A stretch of 64,000 nucleotides of DNA from Chlorobium sp. (GTDB lineage Bacteria; Bacteroidota; Chlorobiia; Chlorobiales; Chlorobiaceae): the NCBI GenBank assembly GCA_028277225.1, contig JANQHB010000069.1:1-64000 (forward strand), written 5' to 3'. The position numbers and the translations under genes were made by a program. How positions within the stretch are numbered: position 1 is the stretch's first letter; the number at the start of each line of letters is the position of its first letter. Below, piece after piece: positions 8,199-17,649 of this stretch. The notes under the pieces are model-generated. The model was not told the origin of the DNA. It saw only the letters and a list, made by a program, of their open reading frames with translations, and ran no database searches.

Positions 8199-10421
8199 TC
8201 AGGCGATCAGTTTTATAATAAAGTCGACAACCTGAGTCAGCAAATGCTGTCCCGCTCCTGCTGCATCACCTACAGGCGGCAGCGACGGAGTATCTGTCTG
8301 GTAGAATCCGTTGGCAATGAACAGAAAAACCAGCATAAATGTACCGCCGAAATACAGGAACGTTCCGGCAAGCTTGGAGTCCGAGATAGTAAGGACCGGG
8401 AACCGGAACTTCACATCACGGTTGAGGAACTTCTTGCCGAACCACCGGATTGTCCTGGTCTGTATGTCAGCACCCTCGAGACGCGATCCCCTGTCTTCAA
8501 ACCATACGGCAAAACTGATGAACCATACAAGGTGACCGATCATCAGGATAACCGAAAGATGAGAGCTCGAGAAAATGGTGACGGTTTCAGTCCAGAAGTA
8601 ATAGAAGATACCGGCCGAATAATGGTGCGACAATCCTGCCACAGCATCCCAGGCCTTGGCGTCACCGGCAGGAACACCGTACATCATCGATGCAATCCAT
8701 GCACCATCGATATACCAGCATACTGCCGAAAGACCTTTCACGCCCCACAGCATGGCGAACCAGAGCTGATCCTGAATCGATACACCGCAGGTACCGCCAT
8801 ATACCGGACCGAGACACGGGAATGAGTACGAGTTCTTTTTCAGCCCAAGATCATCCCAGAGCGGTGAGGTGTGTGAGAAAAACGCTATACGAGCCAGTGC
8901 AATAAGCGAGAAAAGAGAACCGGCTACGATAACATGGGCCATGACCCAGTCGTTAATGCTTGGATCCTCGAACATCCAGTGAAGGATCGGAAGCGGTTTC
9001 AGCCAGTAGAACGACATCATGATGTTGGTGCCGAAGAAATTCAGCTCGCAGATCGTGTTCCAGACAATGACCGCATACACCGACAGCATCGTCGCGAAAC
9101 AGAGTGCCATGATCGTACCGAGAATCTTGACCTGTGTTTCCTGGTCACGTCCCTTGGTGATCCAGATCGACTTGATCTGGTTGTAGAGGCCGTTGATCTG
9201 AATTTTCAGCAGGTACTGGCCGCCATGATAGACGCCGGCAAAAACATAGAGAACACCGCAGATAATGTGATTAAAAACGATCAGGTTGATCACAGTCCTG
9301 GCCATACCGAACGATTCACCGTTCTTGGGCAGGATGGCAAAAGCCGGGAATTCGGCAAACTCCTTGGAGCCGGAGACGATCTGACCGCCTTCCTGTACGA
9401 AATCGAAACTGACACGGTTGAACGGTTCACCGTAGATATAGAAAACCAGCTCATCGAGTTTCGCGTAATATGGTGCGAACGAATCCTGCTGGAATGCGAC
9501 AAAGGCAATGACACCGAGAGCAATGTTGACATAGCCGATTGCAGTGAGATGAACCGAGAAAGCCGCCTTCATATCGTCATTGAGATGGATGGCTGCATTC
9601 GGCGGATTTTTCCACCAGTAAATACCGAGAGCAAAGAAAACAATAAACCAGATAAACGACATGAACGTCTCCGAGTTTATTGTCTGGAAATCAGGAATAG
9701 GTGCAAAGCCGAGGAATATCCACATCACAAGGCCCCACCCGAGGAAAAGAAGAGACATATAGACTGCATGAGGTCCAAGCGCGTCCTTGTAGGTTTTTGC
9801 ACTTGTTCCCTGGAAAACAGCGTCACCGAATTTGCCGAGAAACCTGAACTCGCGGAAATTACCTGCACGTCCGGTAAACGGATTGGTGAGGTTATGCGTC
9901 CAGTGACGCCATCCGCCGAAAATCAGGATGGACCCCGAAATAAAATGCAAAATGGCCCAGCCGACAAGTTTCCATGAGGCCGCCATCAAATCCTCTGTTC
10001 TCGCGCTGTAGGTGTCGATACCCAATGACACCATGCGGGGTTTGATCGTCAGGTAGAACCAGTTATCGTGAAAAGCAGGGGCACCGTTCCATGGCAGCAC
10101 CTGCATTCCGGACAGATAGTAGATACCCATAACAAATCCCAGCACACCAAGCAATGCGAGATGGCCGCCGACCACCTGCTCATCGTCAAGCTTGTCGGTA
10201 TCGAAAACCTGGTACCATTTAGTCGAACGGGTTTCAGTCCTCTGGAACAGGAAGCGCCTCATCTGAGCAGCGTCCTTTTCCGGAATCACTGAAGCTTTTG
10301 CAGGAGCACCATTGCCTTTAGGAGGCGGAACCTTCCCCTTGGCAGGAGCAGGGGCATTCCCTTTGGCAGGAGGCACTTTACCCTTAGGCTTGACGCCTGT
10401 TGGATTTGCTTGATCAGCCAT
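8199..10421 (-). CDS. pscA: Photosystem P840 reaction centre large subunit PscA
   Basis: PscA is the core polypeptide of the homodimeric type I reaction centre. It binds the P840 special pair, antenna bacteriochlorophyll a and the interpolypeptide [4Fe-4S] cluster FX. The 740 residues contain about eleven hydrophobic segments. The FX loop FPCLGPVYGGTCGVS lies near residues 528-543, and its two Cys match the PCxGPxxGGTC motif of photosystem I PsaA/PsaB. The first 50 residues are rich in Lys, Pro and Ala (PPKGNGAPAKAS), like the tail of its partner PscB. A clear GGAGAG ribosome-binding site precedes the ATG. The 384-bp region upstream must hold the promoter. Confidence 0.98.
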   Translation of the reverse strand: MADQANPTGVKPKGKVPPAKGNAPAPAKGKVPPPKGNGAPAKASVIPEKDAAQMRRFLFQRTETRSTKWYQVFDTDKLDDEQVVGGHLALLGVLGFVMGIYYLSGMQVLPWNGAPAFHDNWFYLTIKPRMVSLGIDTYSARTEDLMAASWKLVGWAILHFISGSILIFGGWRHWTHNLTNPFTGRAGNFREFRFLGKFGDAVFQGTSAKTYKDALGPHAVYMSLLFLGWGLVMWIFLGFAPIPDFQTINSETFMSFIWFIVFFALGIYWWKNPPNAAIHLNDDMKAAFSVHLTAIGYVNIALGVIAFVAFQQDSFAPYYAKLDELVFYIYGEPFNRVSFDFVQEGGQIVSGSKEFAEFPAFAILPKNGESFGMARTVINLIVFNHIICGVLYVFAGVYHGGQYLLKIQINGLYNQIKSIWITKGRDQETQVKILGTIMALCFATMLSVYAVIVWNTICELNFFGTNIMMSFYWLKPLPILHWMFEDPSINDWVMAHVIVAGSLFSLIALARIAFFSHTSPLWDDLGLKKNSYSFPCLGPVYGGTCGVSIQDQLWFAMLWGVKGLSAVCWYIDGAWIASMMYGVPAGDAKAWDAVAGLSHHYSAGIFYYFWTETVTIFSSSHLSVILMIGHLVWFISFAVWFEDRGSRLEGADIQTRTIRWFGKKFLNRDVKFRFPVLTISDSKLAGTFLYFGGTFMLVFLFIANGFYQTDTPSLPPVGDAAGAGQHLLTQVVDFIIKLIA

Positions 10422-10805
10422 TGTATTCTCTCCTTTGTTTGGACATATTAACTGGTTGAAAAAATACAGGAAAATATATGAAGCTCACCTGTGATCGCAT
10501 GCAAAAACAGTGAGATCCCACTCAACCGTTCTGTTTGCCCTGCTTTTTTCGGGGTGAAACTGACGTCCATGAACAACCCCAGACACCATCAACAATATGT
10601 TATTGACAGATAATTTACGAAAAAAAATTCCGGCTGTTGTAGCGTTTAAGATAAGAATTTTTATTTAATAGTAAATTTTTAGGCCTGCCCCTTCAGGCTG
10701 TTATCAGAGGGGTTAGGATTATTCTATATGAAGATAGCCTCTACCGGGCGACCGACAGACCGGAGCATATTCACCGTTGGATGATTCAAAAAATACAGGG
10801 TACAG
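10422..10805. promoter_or_regulatory. Divergent intergenic region upstream of pscA and dapF
   Basis: This is 384 bp without a credible gene. It includes a strongly AT-rich core around 10600-10680 (TTATTGACAGATAATTTACG, then AAGAATTTTTATTTAATAG). As the only upstream space of the highly expressed pscAB pair, it must carry that promoter. I cannot assign -35 and -10 boxes with confidence. Confidence 0.45.
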
Positions 10806-11597
10806 ATGCAGATCAACTTTTCAAAAATGTCTGGCGCAGGAAACGATTTTATCGTTATCGATAACATGAGGAAGCATATTACCCTCACCGACCACCAGAT
10901 TTTTTCTCTCTGTAAAAGAAGAACAGGCATAGGTGCTGACGGTCTCATCCTCATCGAGCCCTCGGAAACAGTGGATTTTTCCATGCGATACTACAATGCC
11001 GACGGCAAACCGGGGTCCATGTGCGGTAACGGAGGACGATGCGCAGCCTATTTCGCATGGCTGGCAGGCATCATCGGTGACAATGGATCGTTCTCTGCAA
11101 ATGATAACCGATATGAAGCATGGATCACCGATGCAGAAAAGGTCAAATTGAAAATGACGGCCCCCGAAAACTTTTCCAGCGGCTTTGCGACCCACGGTTA
11201 CAACTGCCATTTTGTCTCTACCGGTTCACCGCACACGATCATCTACACCGACAGGCTCGACAATATCGACGTCGAACATGATGGCAGTCTGATCCGCAAC
11301 AGCAGCAACCTCTTTCCCGAAGGAACCAATGTCAACTTTCTCCAGGTTACCGGACCGGACAGCCTGGACATACGAACATTCGAACGGGGGGTCGAGGCAG
11401 AAACACTGGCATGCGGAACCGGAGCCGTCGCCGCAGCACTTATGAGCAGAAAGCTTGAAAAAGTAACATCAAATCATGTCCGGGTTACCGTAAAAAGCGG
11501 CGACATCCTCGATGTTGTATTTACCGACGAAATGGACGAAATCTACCTTTCCGGCCCGGCAAAAGTGGTCTACGCCGGCGTTGTTTCGGTCTGCTGA
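10806..11597 (+). CDS. dapF: Diaminopimelate epimerase
   Basis: DapF converts LL- to meso-diaminopimelate, the precursor of lysine and of peptidoglycan cross-links. It is a 263-residue two-domain enzyme with no cofactor. The two catalytic cysteines are visible in MCGNGGRCAAY and LACGTGAVAAAL, and the N-terminal signature is MSGAGNDFIVID. An additional Met six residues before that signature leaves the exact start slightly open (the extension is only MQINFSK). It is a single plus-strand gene facing the ABC permease gene. Confidence 0.96.
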   Translation: MQINFSKMSGAGNDFIVIDNMRKHITLTDHQIFSLCKRRTGIGADGLILIEPSETVDFSMRYYNADGKPGSMCGNGGRCAAYFAWLAGIIGDNGSFSANDNRYEAWITDAEKVKLKMTAPENFSSGFATHGYNCHFVSTGSPHTIIYTDRLDNIDVEHDGSLIRNSSNLFPEGTNVNFLQVTGPDSLDIRTFERGVEAETLACGTGAVAAALMSRKLEKVTSNHVRVTVKSGDILDVVFTDEMDEIYLSGPAKVVYAGVVSVC

Positions 11598-11667
11598 GAG
11601 GCCCCCGCCTGAGGGACAGAATACTCTTGTCGATCATGTGCCGGTAACTTCTCCTGAACGGGAATCA

Positions 11668-12411
11668 TCACATGATCCAGCGTCTGCTGATATTCCTCAG
11701 TGTCAGTATGAAAAGAACAGCGATCGAAAAAAGAAGTACTGCCGCATCAAGCTGGAAGGACATCATGTTTTGTCCGGTAATGGCGCCATGCAGCAGATCC
11801 GCACCATATGTCAGCGGCAGAACGTATGAAAGCGGCTGAAGAATCCGGGGCAGATCTTCGATCGGAAAAAACAGACCGCAGAGAAATATCATTGGAAAAC
11901 GGAAAAAGTTTGAAAACGTCTGTGCTTCAAAAACCTCGCTGACTGAAACCGCGATAAACAGCCCGAGAAATGTCGAGACGATCGCAATCATAAGGATCGC
12001 GGCCAGTACCACGCCCCATGAAATACCAGACAGGTCGGTAAGAAACAAGGCCACAAGAAATGGCCCTGTCGCGTTGATCACTCCAAACAGTATCGCTCCT
12101 GATGTTTTGGCGGTCATAAGCAGCCCGAGAGGCACAGGGGCAAGAAGAAGCCGCTCGAAGGATTTTGCCTTTCGTTCAAACGTTACTGTTACAGCGAGCA
12201 TTGACGTTGTTCCGAACAGTATGGACAATGCGACCATTCCTGGAAGTACCATCAGTATGCTTTCCATGTCCCTGCCCGTCTTTATAAAAAACATACCTGT
12301 CCAGACCAGAGGAAACAATATTCCCCAACTGATGTTCGGTGGTTTGAGGTAGTAGGCCCTGACATCTTTTTTCACGATACTCAGGAAAGCTGTTAATCGC
12401 TTCATGGTCAT
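11668..12411 (-). CDS. ABC-2 type transporter permease
   Basis: This is an integral membrane protein of 247 residues with about six hydrophobic segments. The ABC-2 hallmark lies towards the C-terminus: FFRFPMIFLCGLFFPIEDLP followed by LPLTYGADLLHGAI. It is the membrane half of the exporter whose ATPase lies immediately upstream; the start ATGA overlaps that gene's stop by 4 bp. The substrate is not deducible. This family exports drugs, lipids or polysaccharides. Confidence 0.9.
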   Translation of the reverse strand: MTMKRLTAFLSIVKKDVRAYYLKPPNISWGILFPLVWTGMFFIKTGRDMESILMVLPGMVALSILFGTTSMLAVTVTFERKAKSFERLLLAPVPLGLLMTAKTSGAILFGVINATGPFLVALFLTDLSGISWGVVLAAILMIAIVSTFLGLFIAVSVSEVFEAQTFSNFFRFPMIFLCGLFFPIEDLPRILQPLSYVLPLTYGADLLHGAITGQNMMSFQLDAAVLLFSIAVLFILTLRNISRRWIM

Positions 12412-13391
12412 TTCTTTCCCCCTTTACCGTCCATCAGGGCATCTGCCCCGATCCCGGTTACGGAAACAAACACATCTTCGAGCGTCAGTTGTTTTTTTCT
12501 CGCTTCCCTGACCTCAGCGCCCAGCTCGTCCAGACACCGCACAAGATCAGCGATCCTGACTCTTCCTTCAGACTCCACGAGAAGCTTCCCGTCGTCAGTT
12601 TTCTGCATGGAATAACCGGGAAACGTCAGGGAAAGCTTATCGACCGGAAGTGTGTCAGGATTCGATACAGCAACCTCCACAATCTCACGCCCTTTCACCG
12701 GGCTCAGAAGATTGTCAATCGTATCAGTCCTGATAATGCGGCCTTCGGCAAGAAAAGCAATGCGCCCGCACAGCCTTTGTGCCTCCTCGATATAGTGAGT
12801 AGTCAGAAAAATCGTCGTACCTTCCTGATGCAGCTTTTTCAGCAAACCCCTTGTCAAACGCGCACTTTCTACATCGATCCCTGTTGTCGGTTCGTCAAGA
12901 AACAGAATTGGCGGATGGTGCATGATTCCCGCTGCGATCGTCAGGCGGCGCTTCATGCCTTTCGAGTACGAGGCATATTTTCTCTGAGAAGCACTCGAAA
13001 GTCCGAACATTTCCAGCAATTCAGTGGCCCTTCGATGTCGTTCCTGTCCGGACATCCCGTAAAGTCCTCCGCAAAAACAGAGGTTTTCGAAACCGCTCAG
13101 TTCAGGATAAAGATTGCTTTCGTCCGGCACGACGCCAATGAGATGTTGTGCTGCTTTCGGATTTTTCGAGCAATCGATCCCTCCGACCATGATCGTGCCG
13201 TCATCAGGGCGGGCAAGACCCGTAAGCAGATGTATCGTCGTGGTTTTCCCGGCGCCGTTCGGGCCTAAAAAGCCGAAAAGCTCTCCATACATAACCTGAA
13301 AAGATATGCCATCCACAGCAACGACATCACCGAAAACCTTTCTGATCCCGGAAACACCGATACAGACCCTCTCTGTTCCGGACGCAGTCAT
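12408..13391 (-). CDS. ABC transporter ATP-binding protein (multidrug/ABC-2 exporter type)
   Basis: This is the cytoplasmic ATPase of the exporter. Walker A is GPNGAGKTT, the ABC signature SYSKGMKRRLTIAAG, and Walker B LFLDEPTTGID. A C-terminal extension of about 100 residues is usual in DrrA-type subunits. I start the gene at Met 8 of the longest frame (MTASGTERV, 13391) because that ATG overlaps the mtgA stop codon as ATGA. The same arrangement joins this gene to the permease, so mtgA, ATPase and permease look translationally coupled. Confidence 0.92.
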   Translation of the reverse strand: MTASGTERVCIGVSGIRKVFGDVVAVDGISFQVMYGELFGFLGPNGAGKTTTIHLLTGLARPDDGTIMVGGIDCSKNPKAAQHLIGVVPDESNLYPELSGFENLCFCGGLYGMSGQERHRRATELLEMFGLSSASQRKYASYSKGMKRRLTIAAGIMHHPPILFLDEPTTGIDVESARLTRGLLKKLHQEGTTIFLTTHYIEEAQRLCGRIAFLAEGRIIRTDTIDNLLSPVKGREIVEVAVSNPDTLPVDKLSLTFPGYSMQKTDDGKLLVESEGRVRIADLVRCLDELGAEVREARKKQLTLEDVFVSVTGIGADALMDGKGGKK

Positions 13392-14245
13392 GACAGCCTG
13401 TAAATAAAACAATGTTTCTGAAAACAGTCACCGATCCCCGAAACGCCGGAACACGAAAGGCCTGACGCATACCGTCTTCCCCCAGAGCGAGCGCAGCGAT
13501 CCTGAGAAGTCGTGTTTTTTTCCGGAAAAGGGTTCTCTTCGACCGGCAAACCAACAACTCCCCTCTGCTGCATGACACGGTAGATATGGTTAGCCCTTTT
13601 TTTGACAAATCCTGACGACCCTTTCGGATTGAATCTGAGAGGATTGGGAAGCACCGCCGCAAGCCGGGCGGCTTGCCTTGCTGAAAGCTGACTCGAGTTC
13701 CTGCCGTAATAGTGCCTTGCAGCAGCCTCTATTCCGAATATTCCGTCACCCCACTCCACAACGTTCAGATAGAGTTCGAGTATTTTTTTCTTTGAAAGCT
13801 CCCTTTCAATTCGCCATGCAAGAATGGCCTCCTTGATTTTCCTGACAGGATTTTTCGACGGAGAGAGATAAAGATTCCTTGCAAGCTGTTGCGTCACGGT
13901 ACTCGCACCAGATACAAACTGCCTTTCCCTGATATTTCTTTTCAACGCCTGCTCGATAGCTTCGAAATCAAAACCGTTATGCCCCCAGAACTTGTCATCT
14001 TCGGCAATAAGAACAGCCCTGGAAAGATATGGCGAAATGCTTGAGAGTGCAACCGGATGAACCTGAATCTCCTTTTTCCGTCCCTCCTGCTCCCATTGTG
14101 ATTGGCGGTAACGCATGTAAGCGGTCTTTTCCGGATGCCTGGTGCGTAAAAGAGCTATGTCAGGCACAAAAAAGTACCGTCCGACATCAAGCGTTACGAG
14201 AAAAGCGAAAAGAAAAGCTATCTGCAGCAGCAGTTTCATGTGCAT
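13388..14245 (-). CDS. mtgA: Monofunctional biosynthetic peptidoglycan transglycosylase
   Basis: MtgA is a GT51 glycosyltransferase that polymerises lipid II into glycan strands. One N-terminal membrane helix (LLLQIAFLFAFLVTLDVG) anchors it. Catalytic motifs are present: AVLIAEDDKFWGHNGFD with the essential Glu, GASTVTQQLARNLYL, and RKIKEAILAWRIERELSKKKILELYLN. No penicillin-binding domain follows. The final 50 residues (after GLPVEENPFPEK) are Arg/Ser/Cys-rich and unlike the family, which suggests a drifted or extended C-terminus. It heads a coupled unit with an ABC exporter. Confidence 0.92.
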   Translation of the reverse strand: MHMKLLLQIAFLFAFLVTLDVGRYFFVPDIALLRTRHPEKTAYMRYRQSQWEQEGRKKEIQVHPVALSSISPYLSRAVLIAEDDKFWGHNGFDFEAIEQALKRNIRERQFVSGASTVTQQLARNLYLSPSKNPVRKIKEAILAWRIERELSKKKILELYLNVVEWGDGIFGIEAAARHYYGRNSSQLSARQAARLAAVLPNPLRFNPKGSSGFVKKRANHIYRVMQQRGVVGLPVEENPFPEKNTTSQDRCARSGGRRYASGLSCSGVSGIGDCFQKHCFIYRLS

Positions 14246-14382
14246 CGATGATAGTGGAACCTGAAGTTGAGAGTTTCAATAAATGTGAATATTTATCGGT
14301 TTTTTCCTGTTCCCGACAGGCGACGAATAATCAGACCTGTTGAAAAGTATAAAAGACTGTTTTTTATGATTTTACTCTCATT

Positions 14383-14408
14383 GAGCATCCCGACAAGTCG
14401 GGACGCCC
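14383..14408. repeat. Palindromic repeat (copy 1 of 3)
   Basis: GAGCATCCCGAC and GTCGGGACGCCC form a 12-bp stem with a two-base centre. Near-identical palindromes occur at 27525-27550 and 62431-62456. This copy is intergenic between mtgA and the small lipoprotein gene. All three copies are preceded by T, so TGAGC begins each one. Confidence 0.8.
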
Positions 14409-14546
14409 GGTTCAGATGGAAAAAAGCAGTACTGTTTTGCATCTCTTCTTTGAGTTTTTTATCATTGCTTCCATATCGGCTGTCAGGTAGACGGTTGAGT
14501 ATCCAAAACGAGTCGGAATTTATTGACAGATATACCCGGAAAAAAC

Positions 14547-14867
14547 ATGAAAAGTCTTATTTCTTCTCTCTTGTTCGGCCTGTTGGTCATAGCGTCGGCA
14601 ACCAGTTTTACAGCTTGCCAGAACGCAGAAAAAAACACTCCTCAGCAAGAGGCCGCCGTCCCTTCGGCAAATGAAGCTCAGACAGAACAGACACAAACCG
14701 AGGCACTTTCAGAGAAGGCAGAAGAAAACGCTCCCCGGCAGGAAACCGCCGCCCCTTCGGCAAATGAAGCTCAGGAAGAACAGACAGAAACAGAGACACC
14801 TTCGGAAAAAACAGCTGACACCGGAAATGCAACCGCGTCTGAACAAGACGATGAAGAGTGTCAGTAA
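14547..14867 (+). CDS. Small repeat-containing putative lipoprotein
   Basis: I do not recognise this protein, which has about 106 residues from the start MKSLISSLLFG. It has a typical signal sequence (ISSLLFGLLVIASATSFTAC) ending in a Cys that could be lipidated, although Phe at -3 is unusual for a lipobox. The rest is an acidic Glu/Thr/Ala/Pro-rich, probably disordered chain built from two copies of a 31-residue unit (APSANEAQEEQTETETPSEK type). The ATG at 14547 is preferred over 14523 because it begins the signal peptide. Nothing in the context suggests a function. Confidence 0.6.
   Translation: MKSLISSLLFGLLVIASATSFTACQNAEKNTPQQEAAVPSANEAQTEQTQTEALSEKAEENAPRQETAAPSANEAQEEQTETETPSEKTADTGNATASEQDDEECQ
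14645..14825 (+). repeat. Two 93-bp direct repeats inside the lipoprotein gene
   Basis: CCTTCGGCAAATGAAGCTCA recurs at an offset of exactly 93 bp (14661 and 14754), and the flanking sequence is similar. The repeat is in frame, giving a 31-residue protein repeat. Confidence 0.8.
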
Positions 14868-14917
14868 CCTGTTGCCCGGCTGCAAAAAACTGCGTTCTGA
14901 TTTGAGGGAGGAAAGAG

Positions 14918-14990
14918 TACCCTTGGGCAGACTCGAACTGCCGACCCACAGTTTAGGAAACTGTTGCTCTATCCACTGAGCTACAAGGGT
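14918..14990 (-). tRNA. tRNA-Arg (anticodon CCT)
   Basis: This is a minus-strand cloverleaf of 73 nt. The acceptor stem is ACCCTTG/CAAGGGT with discriminator A, the D arm TAGCTCAGTGGATAGAGC, the anticodon stem ACAGT/ACTGT with loop TTCCTAA (anticodon CCT, reading AGG), and the T arm contains CAGTTCGAGTCTG. CCA is not encoded. It lies between the lipoprotein gene and mutL. Confidence 0.93.
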
Positions 14991-15030
14991 ATGAACGGTA
15001 ATGTAGCGTTTTCTGCCTTACATCACAAAC

Positions 15031-16920
15031 TCACTTCCTGCCGAACATCCGGTCAAGTTCGTCAAGGGATATCCTGATAATCACAGGTCGTCCATGAGGG
15101 CAGACATAGGGCATTTTTGTTGCAAACAGCCTGTCAATCAGGGATCGCATGTCCTCCAGTGTCAACTGCTGGCCGGTCATGATCGCATTCCTGCACGAAT
15201 AGGATTTTGCGAGGTTTTCGCGTTTTTCAAGCTTGAGTTTTTCCGCGTTCTGCCTGTATTCGTCAATCATATCCTGGAGGATATATGACTCGGAACCGCT
15301 CAGCACATCCTGGGGAACCCCTTCAATCATAACTGTAGAGCCGCCCAGTGCACTCACAGCGAAACCAAGCCGTTCGAGGTCATCCTGTATCTCTTCATAG
15401 ATCTCATACTCCCAGGGCTTGAGGTCCACTTTCTGGGGAAACAGCAGTTGCTGGGCGTTGGGAATATTGTGGTTCATGACATCAACCGCACGCTCATAAA
15501 GTATCCTTTCATGCGCAACATGCTGATCGATCACCATAAGCCCGGTTTTGATCTGACATATCATATACTTGTTATGCAACTGCCAGATTTTCGGATCGGA
15601 AACCTGCTCCTCCCGGAACATATTGCCGTCTGATTTCTGTGCCTCCAGGGAAAAATCGCTTCTGCGCAACTCTCTCCGGGGTTCATCTCCGAAGCTTTGC
15701 TCCAGCCCCGGGCTCTCTTCCTGCAAGCCCGCCGGGGAACCGGTCGTCACACCTTCATCTGAAATCCCTTCCCTGTAGTTCCTGTACAGATCCGATGTTG
15801 TCGACATCCCGGCAGAATCCTCACGGTACCCGAGTCTTGCACTACCGGCAGTTGATGAAGGTGCCGAAGAATAAGGTGTTTCACCTTGAGAACCGAAAGC
15901 ACCGACAGACGGAGAGAAGTCCCTGGAATGCAATGCCTTTTTGATGACGGAGTAAAACATCGACCGGACGTTCCTTTCGTCCTCAAATCGCACTTCCAGC
16001 TTGGCAGGATGAACGTTCACATCGACATGACAGGGATCAATACCCAGAAAAAGGAGAGAGAAAGGGGTCTGGCGTTCAACAAGCAACTCTCCATAGGCCT
16101 GCTGCAAGGCCTGTGAAAGCATCCTGTTCTGAATGAGTCGTCTGTTCACATAGATGAACTGTTCGTTTTTCTGGCGTTTCTGCAGAGCAGGTTTTCCGAT
16201 AAAGCCATGGATCGATAGAAAATCGTTTTCCTCATGCACTTCGATAAGGCGTTCGGAAAAACCCTCACCGAAAAAGAAATCCAGCCGTTCATGAATATCG
16301 GTACTCCTGAAATCAAACAGCTCTTCTTCGTCATTGAGCATTCGCCAGCGGATTTCAGGATAGGCAAGAGCCTGAGCCTTGACGATCTCGTAGATATGCC
16401 GATACTCAGTGGCATTGGTTTTGAGAAACTTGCGCCGGGCGGGAACGTTGTAAAAAAGGTTTCTGACGTTCACCTGGGTACCGGTCTCACATGCTGTCTT
16501 TGAAAGCCGGCCCGGTTTGCCCCCCTCACAGACCAGTTGAATACCGATACCGTCGTTTTCCCTTCGGGTCTTCAATTCGAAATGCGAAACAGATGATATG
16601 CTTGCAAGCGCCTCACCCCGGAAACCAAGCGTTTCTATTGCATCGAGTTCCTCGGCGCTCGATATCTTGCTGGTTGCAAACCGCTCGATACAGCTCAGGG
16701 CATCATCTTCATCCATTCCCATGCCGTTATCGATAATCCTGATAAGATCCCTGCCGGCATTTTTCACAGAAACGCTTATACTTGTCGCTCCTGCATCAAG
16801 AGCATTTTCCAGCAGTTCTTTCACAACCGATGCGGGACGCTGGACAACCTCGCCGGCAGAAATCTTGTTGGCAACACTATCGGGCAATCTGTTTATCCGG
16901 GACATAACTGATTCATTCAT
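15031..16920 (-). CDS. mutL: DNA mismatch repair protein MutL
   Basis: MutL couples mismatch recognition by MutS to strand incision. The N-terminal GHKL ATPase shows ELLENALDAGATSI, DNGMGM and TLGFRGEALASI. The C-terminal dimerisation domain contains DQHVAHERILYE near residue 463, matching the metal-binding endonuclease motif DQHA(X)2E(X)4E with Val for Ala. It also has SCRNAIMTGQ and the CPHGRP motif near residue 607. MutL here is therefore predicted to be a nicking enzyme, as in bacteria without MutH. A variable Ser/Gly-rich linker (residues 340-420) separates the domains. At 629 residues it is full length. Confidence 0.95.
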   Translation of the reverse strand: MNESVMSRINRLPDSVANKISAGEVVQRPASVVKELLENALDAGATSISVSVKNAGRDLIRIIDNGMGMDEDDALSCIERFATSKISSAEELDAIETLGFRGEALASISSVSHFELKTRRENDGIGIQLVCEGGKPGRLSKTACETGTQVNVRNLFYNVPARRKFLKTNATEYRHIYEIVKAQALAYPEIRWRMLNDEEELFDFRSTDIHERLDFFFGEGFSERLIEVHEENDFLSIHGFIGKPALQKRQKNEQFIYVNRRLIQNRMLSQALQQAYGELLVERQTPFSLLFLGIDPCHVDVNVHPAKLEVRFEDERNVRSMFYSVIKKALHSRDFSPSVGAFGSQGETPYSSAPSSTAGSARLGYREDSAGMSTTSDLYRNYREGISDEGVTTGSPAGLQEESPGLEQSFGDEPRRELRRSDFSLEAQKSDGNMFREEQVSDPKIWQLHNKYMICQIKTGLMVIDQHVAHERILYERAVDVMNHNIPNAQQLLFPQKVDLKPWEYEIYEEIQDDLERLGFAVSALGGSTVMIEGVPQDVLSGSESYILQDMIDEYRQNAEKLKLEKRENLAKSYSCRNAIMTGQQLTLEDMRSLIDRLFATKMPYVCPHGRPVIIRISLDELDRMFGRK

Positions 16921-17121
16921 TTATACGTAGAGGAAACGACACCAGGCCGAAACCGGAATACTCCTGTCATCCTGGCAACAAAAACCATGCTTGAAAAAGG
17001 AACACAAGACTTTTCAATTAGTCAAGAATATTCAGGTCAAAAAAATATCTTTACCGGAAAACACCTACATTATTTTTTAAAGACAAAACCGCCTCCGGTC
17101 ACGAAGAAAGACAAGAGAACC

Positions 17122-17649
17122 ATGAACAGGGTACAGACAACGGGAATAGTCATACTCCTGGCACTGCTTTCAGGCGGTGCCGTCACTGTATTTTTAACCG
17201 GAGGGTCCGCTCCTTCCGGCAGCGAAGAGGCAGAAACGGCAACAACTGTCGCTTCCGAAAAAACTCATGAACTTACAGGAACATGGAAACTTGTCGAGGC
17301 CTCGATCACACCCGATTTTCTGAAGGTTCCTGTTCCTGTCACGACGTTTGAAGCAACAGGCTCGGTCAGTCCTGACAGCACCTATGCCATCAACGCAAAC
17401 GGTTCGTTTTTCGGCAGGAATTACGGGTATGCCGGCAACGGAGATATCGACATTCAGGGTCAAAACATCACCCTGACCATCGGCGAAGGGATCATAACGT
17501 ACGGAAAAGACGGGAAAAAACGGGACAGAAAAGGAAAAACGATCAGCGGTACCTATGTCAGGAACAGCCTGGATACCCTTTTTGTGGAAGCCGTCAAATA
17601 TCAGGAGGGCATCGGCTACACCTTCAACCTTACACTGGTAAATCCCTGA
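17122..17649 (+). CDS. Hypothetical membrane-anchored or exported protein
   Basis: I do not recognise this 175-residue protein. From the ATG at 17122 (MNRVQTTGIVILL) it has a single N-terminal hydrophobic segment, ending near a Ser/Gly/Glu-rich linker. A beta-rich domain with many Gly, Thr and Asn follows, containing ELTGTWKLVEASITPDF and later KTISGTYVRNSLDTLF. The GTWKLV pattern and alternating strands recall lipocalin-like or META-type envelope domains, but this is only a resemblance. Its last 20 bp overlap the 3' end of cinA, which is convergent. Confidence 0.65.
   Translation: MNRVQTTGIVILLALLSGGAVTVFLTGGSAPSGSEEAETATTVASEKTHELTGTWKLVEASITPDFLKVPVPVTTFEATGSVSPDSTYAINANGSFFGRNYGYAGNGDIDIQGQNITLTIGEGIITYGKDGKKRDRKGKTISGTYVRNSLDTLFVEAVKYQEGIGYTFNLTLVNP

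Noticed and set aside
8934..9977. 347-codon plus-strand open frame
   Set aside because: Antisense to pscA transmembrane segments; the charged composition mirrors hydrophobic codons on the other strand.
14267..14674. 135-codon plus-strand frame overlapping the lipoprotein gene
   Set aside because: It crosses the palindromic repeat, is in a different frame from the signal-peptide gene and has no protein-like pattern.
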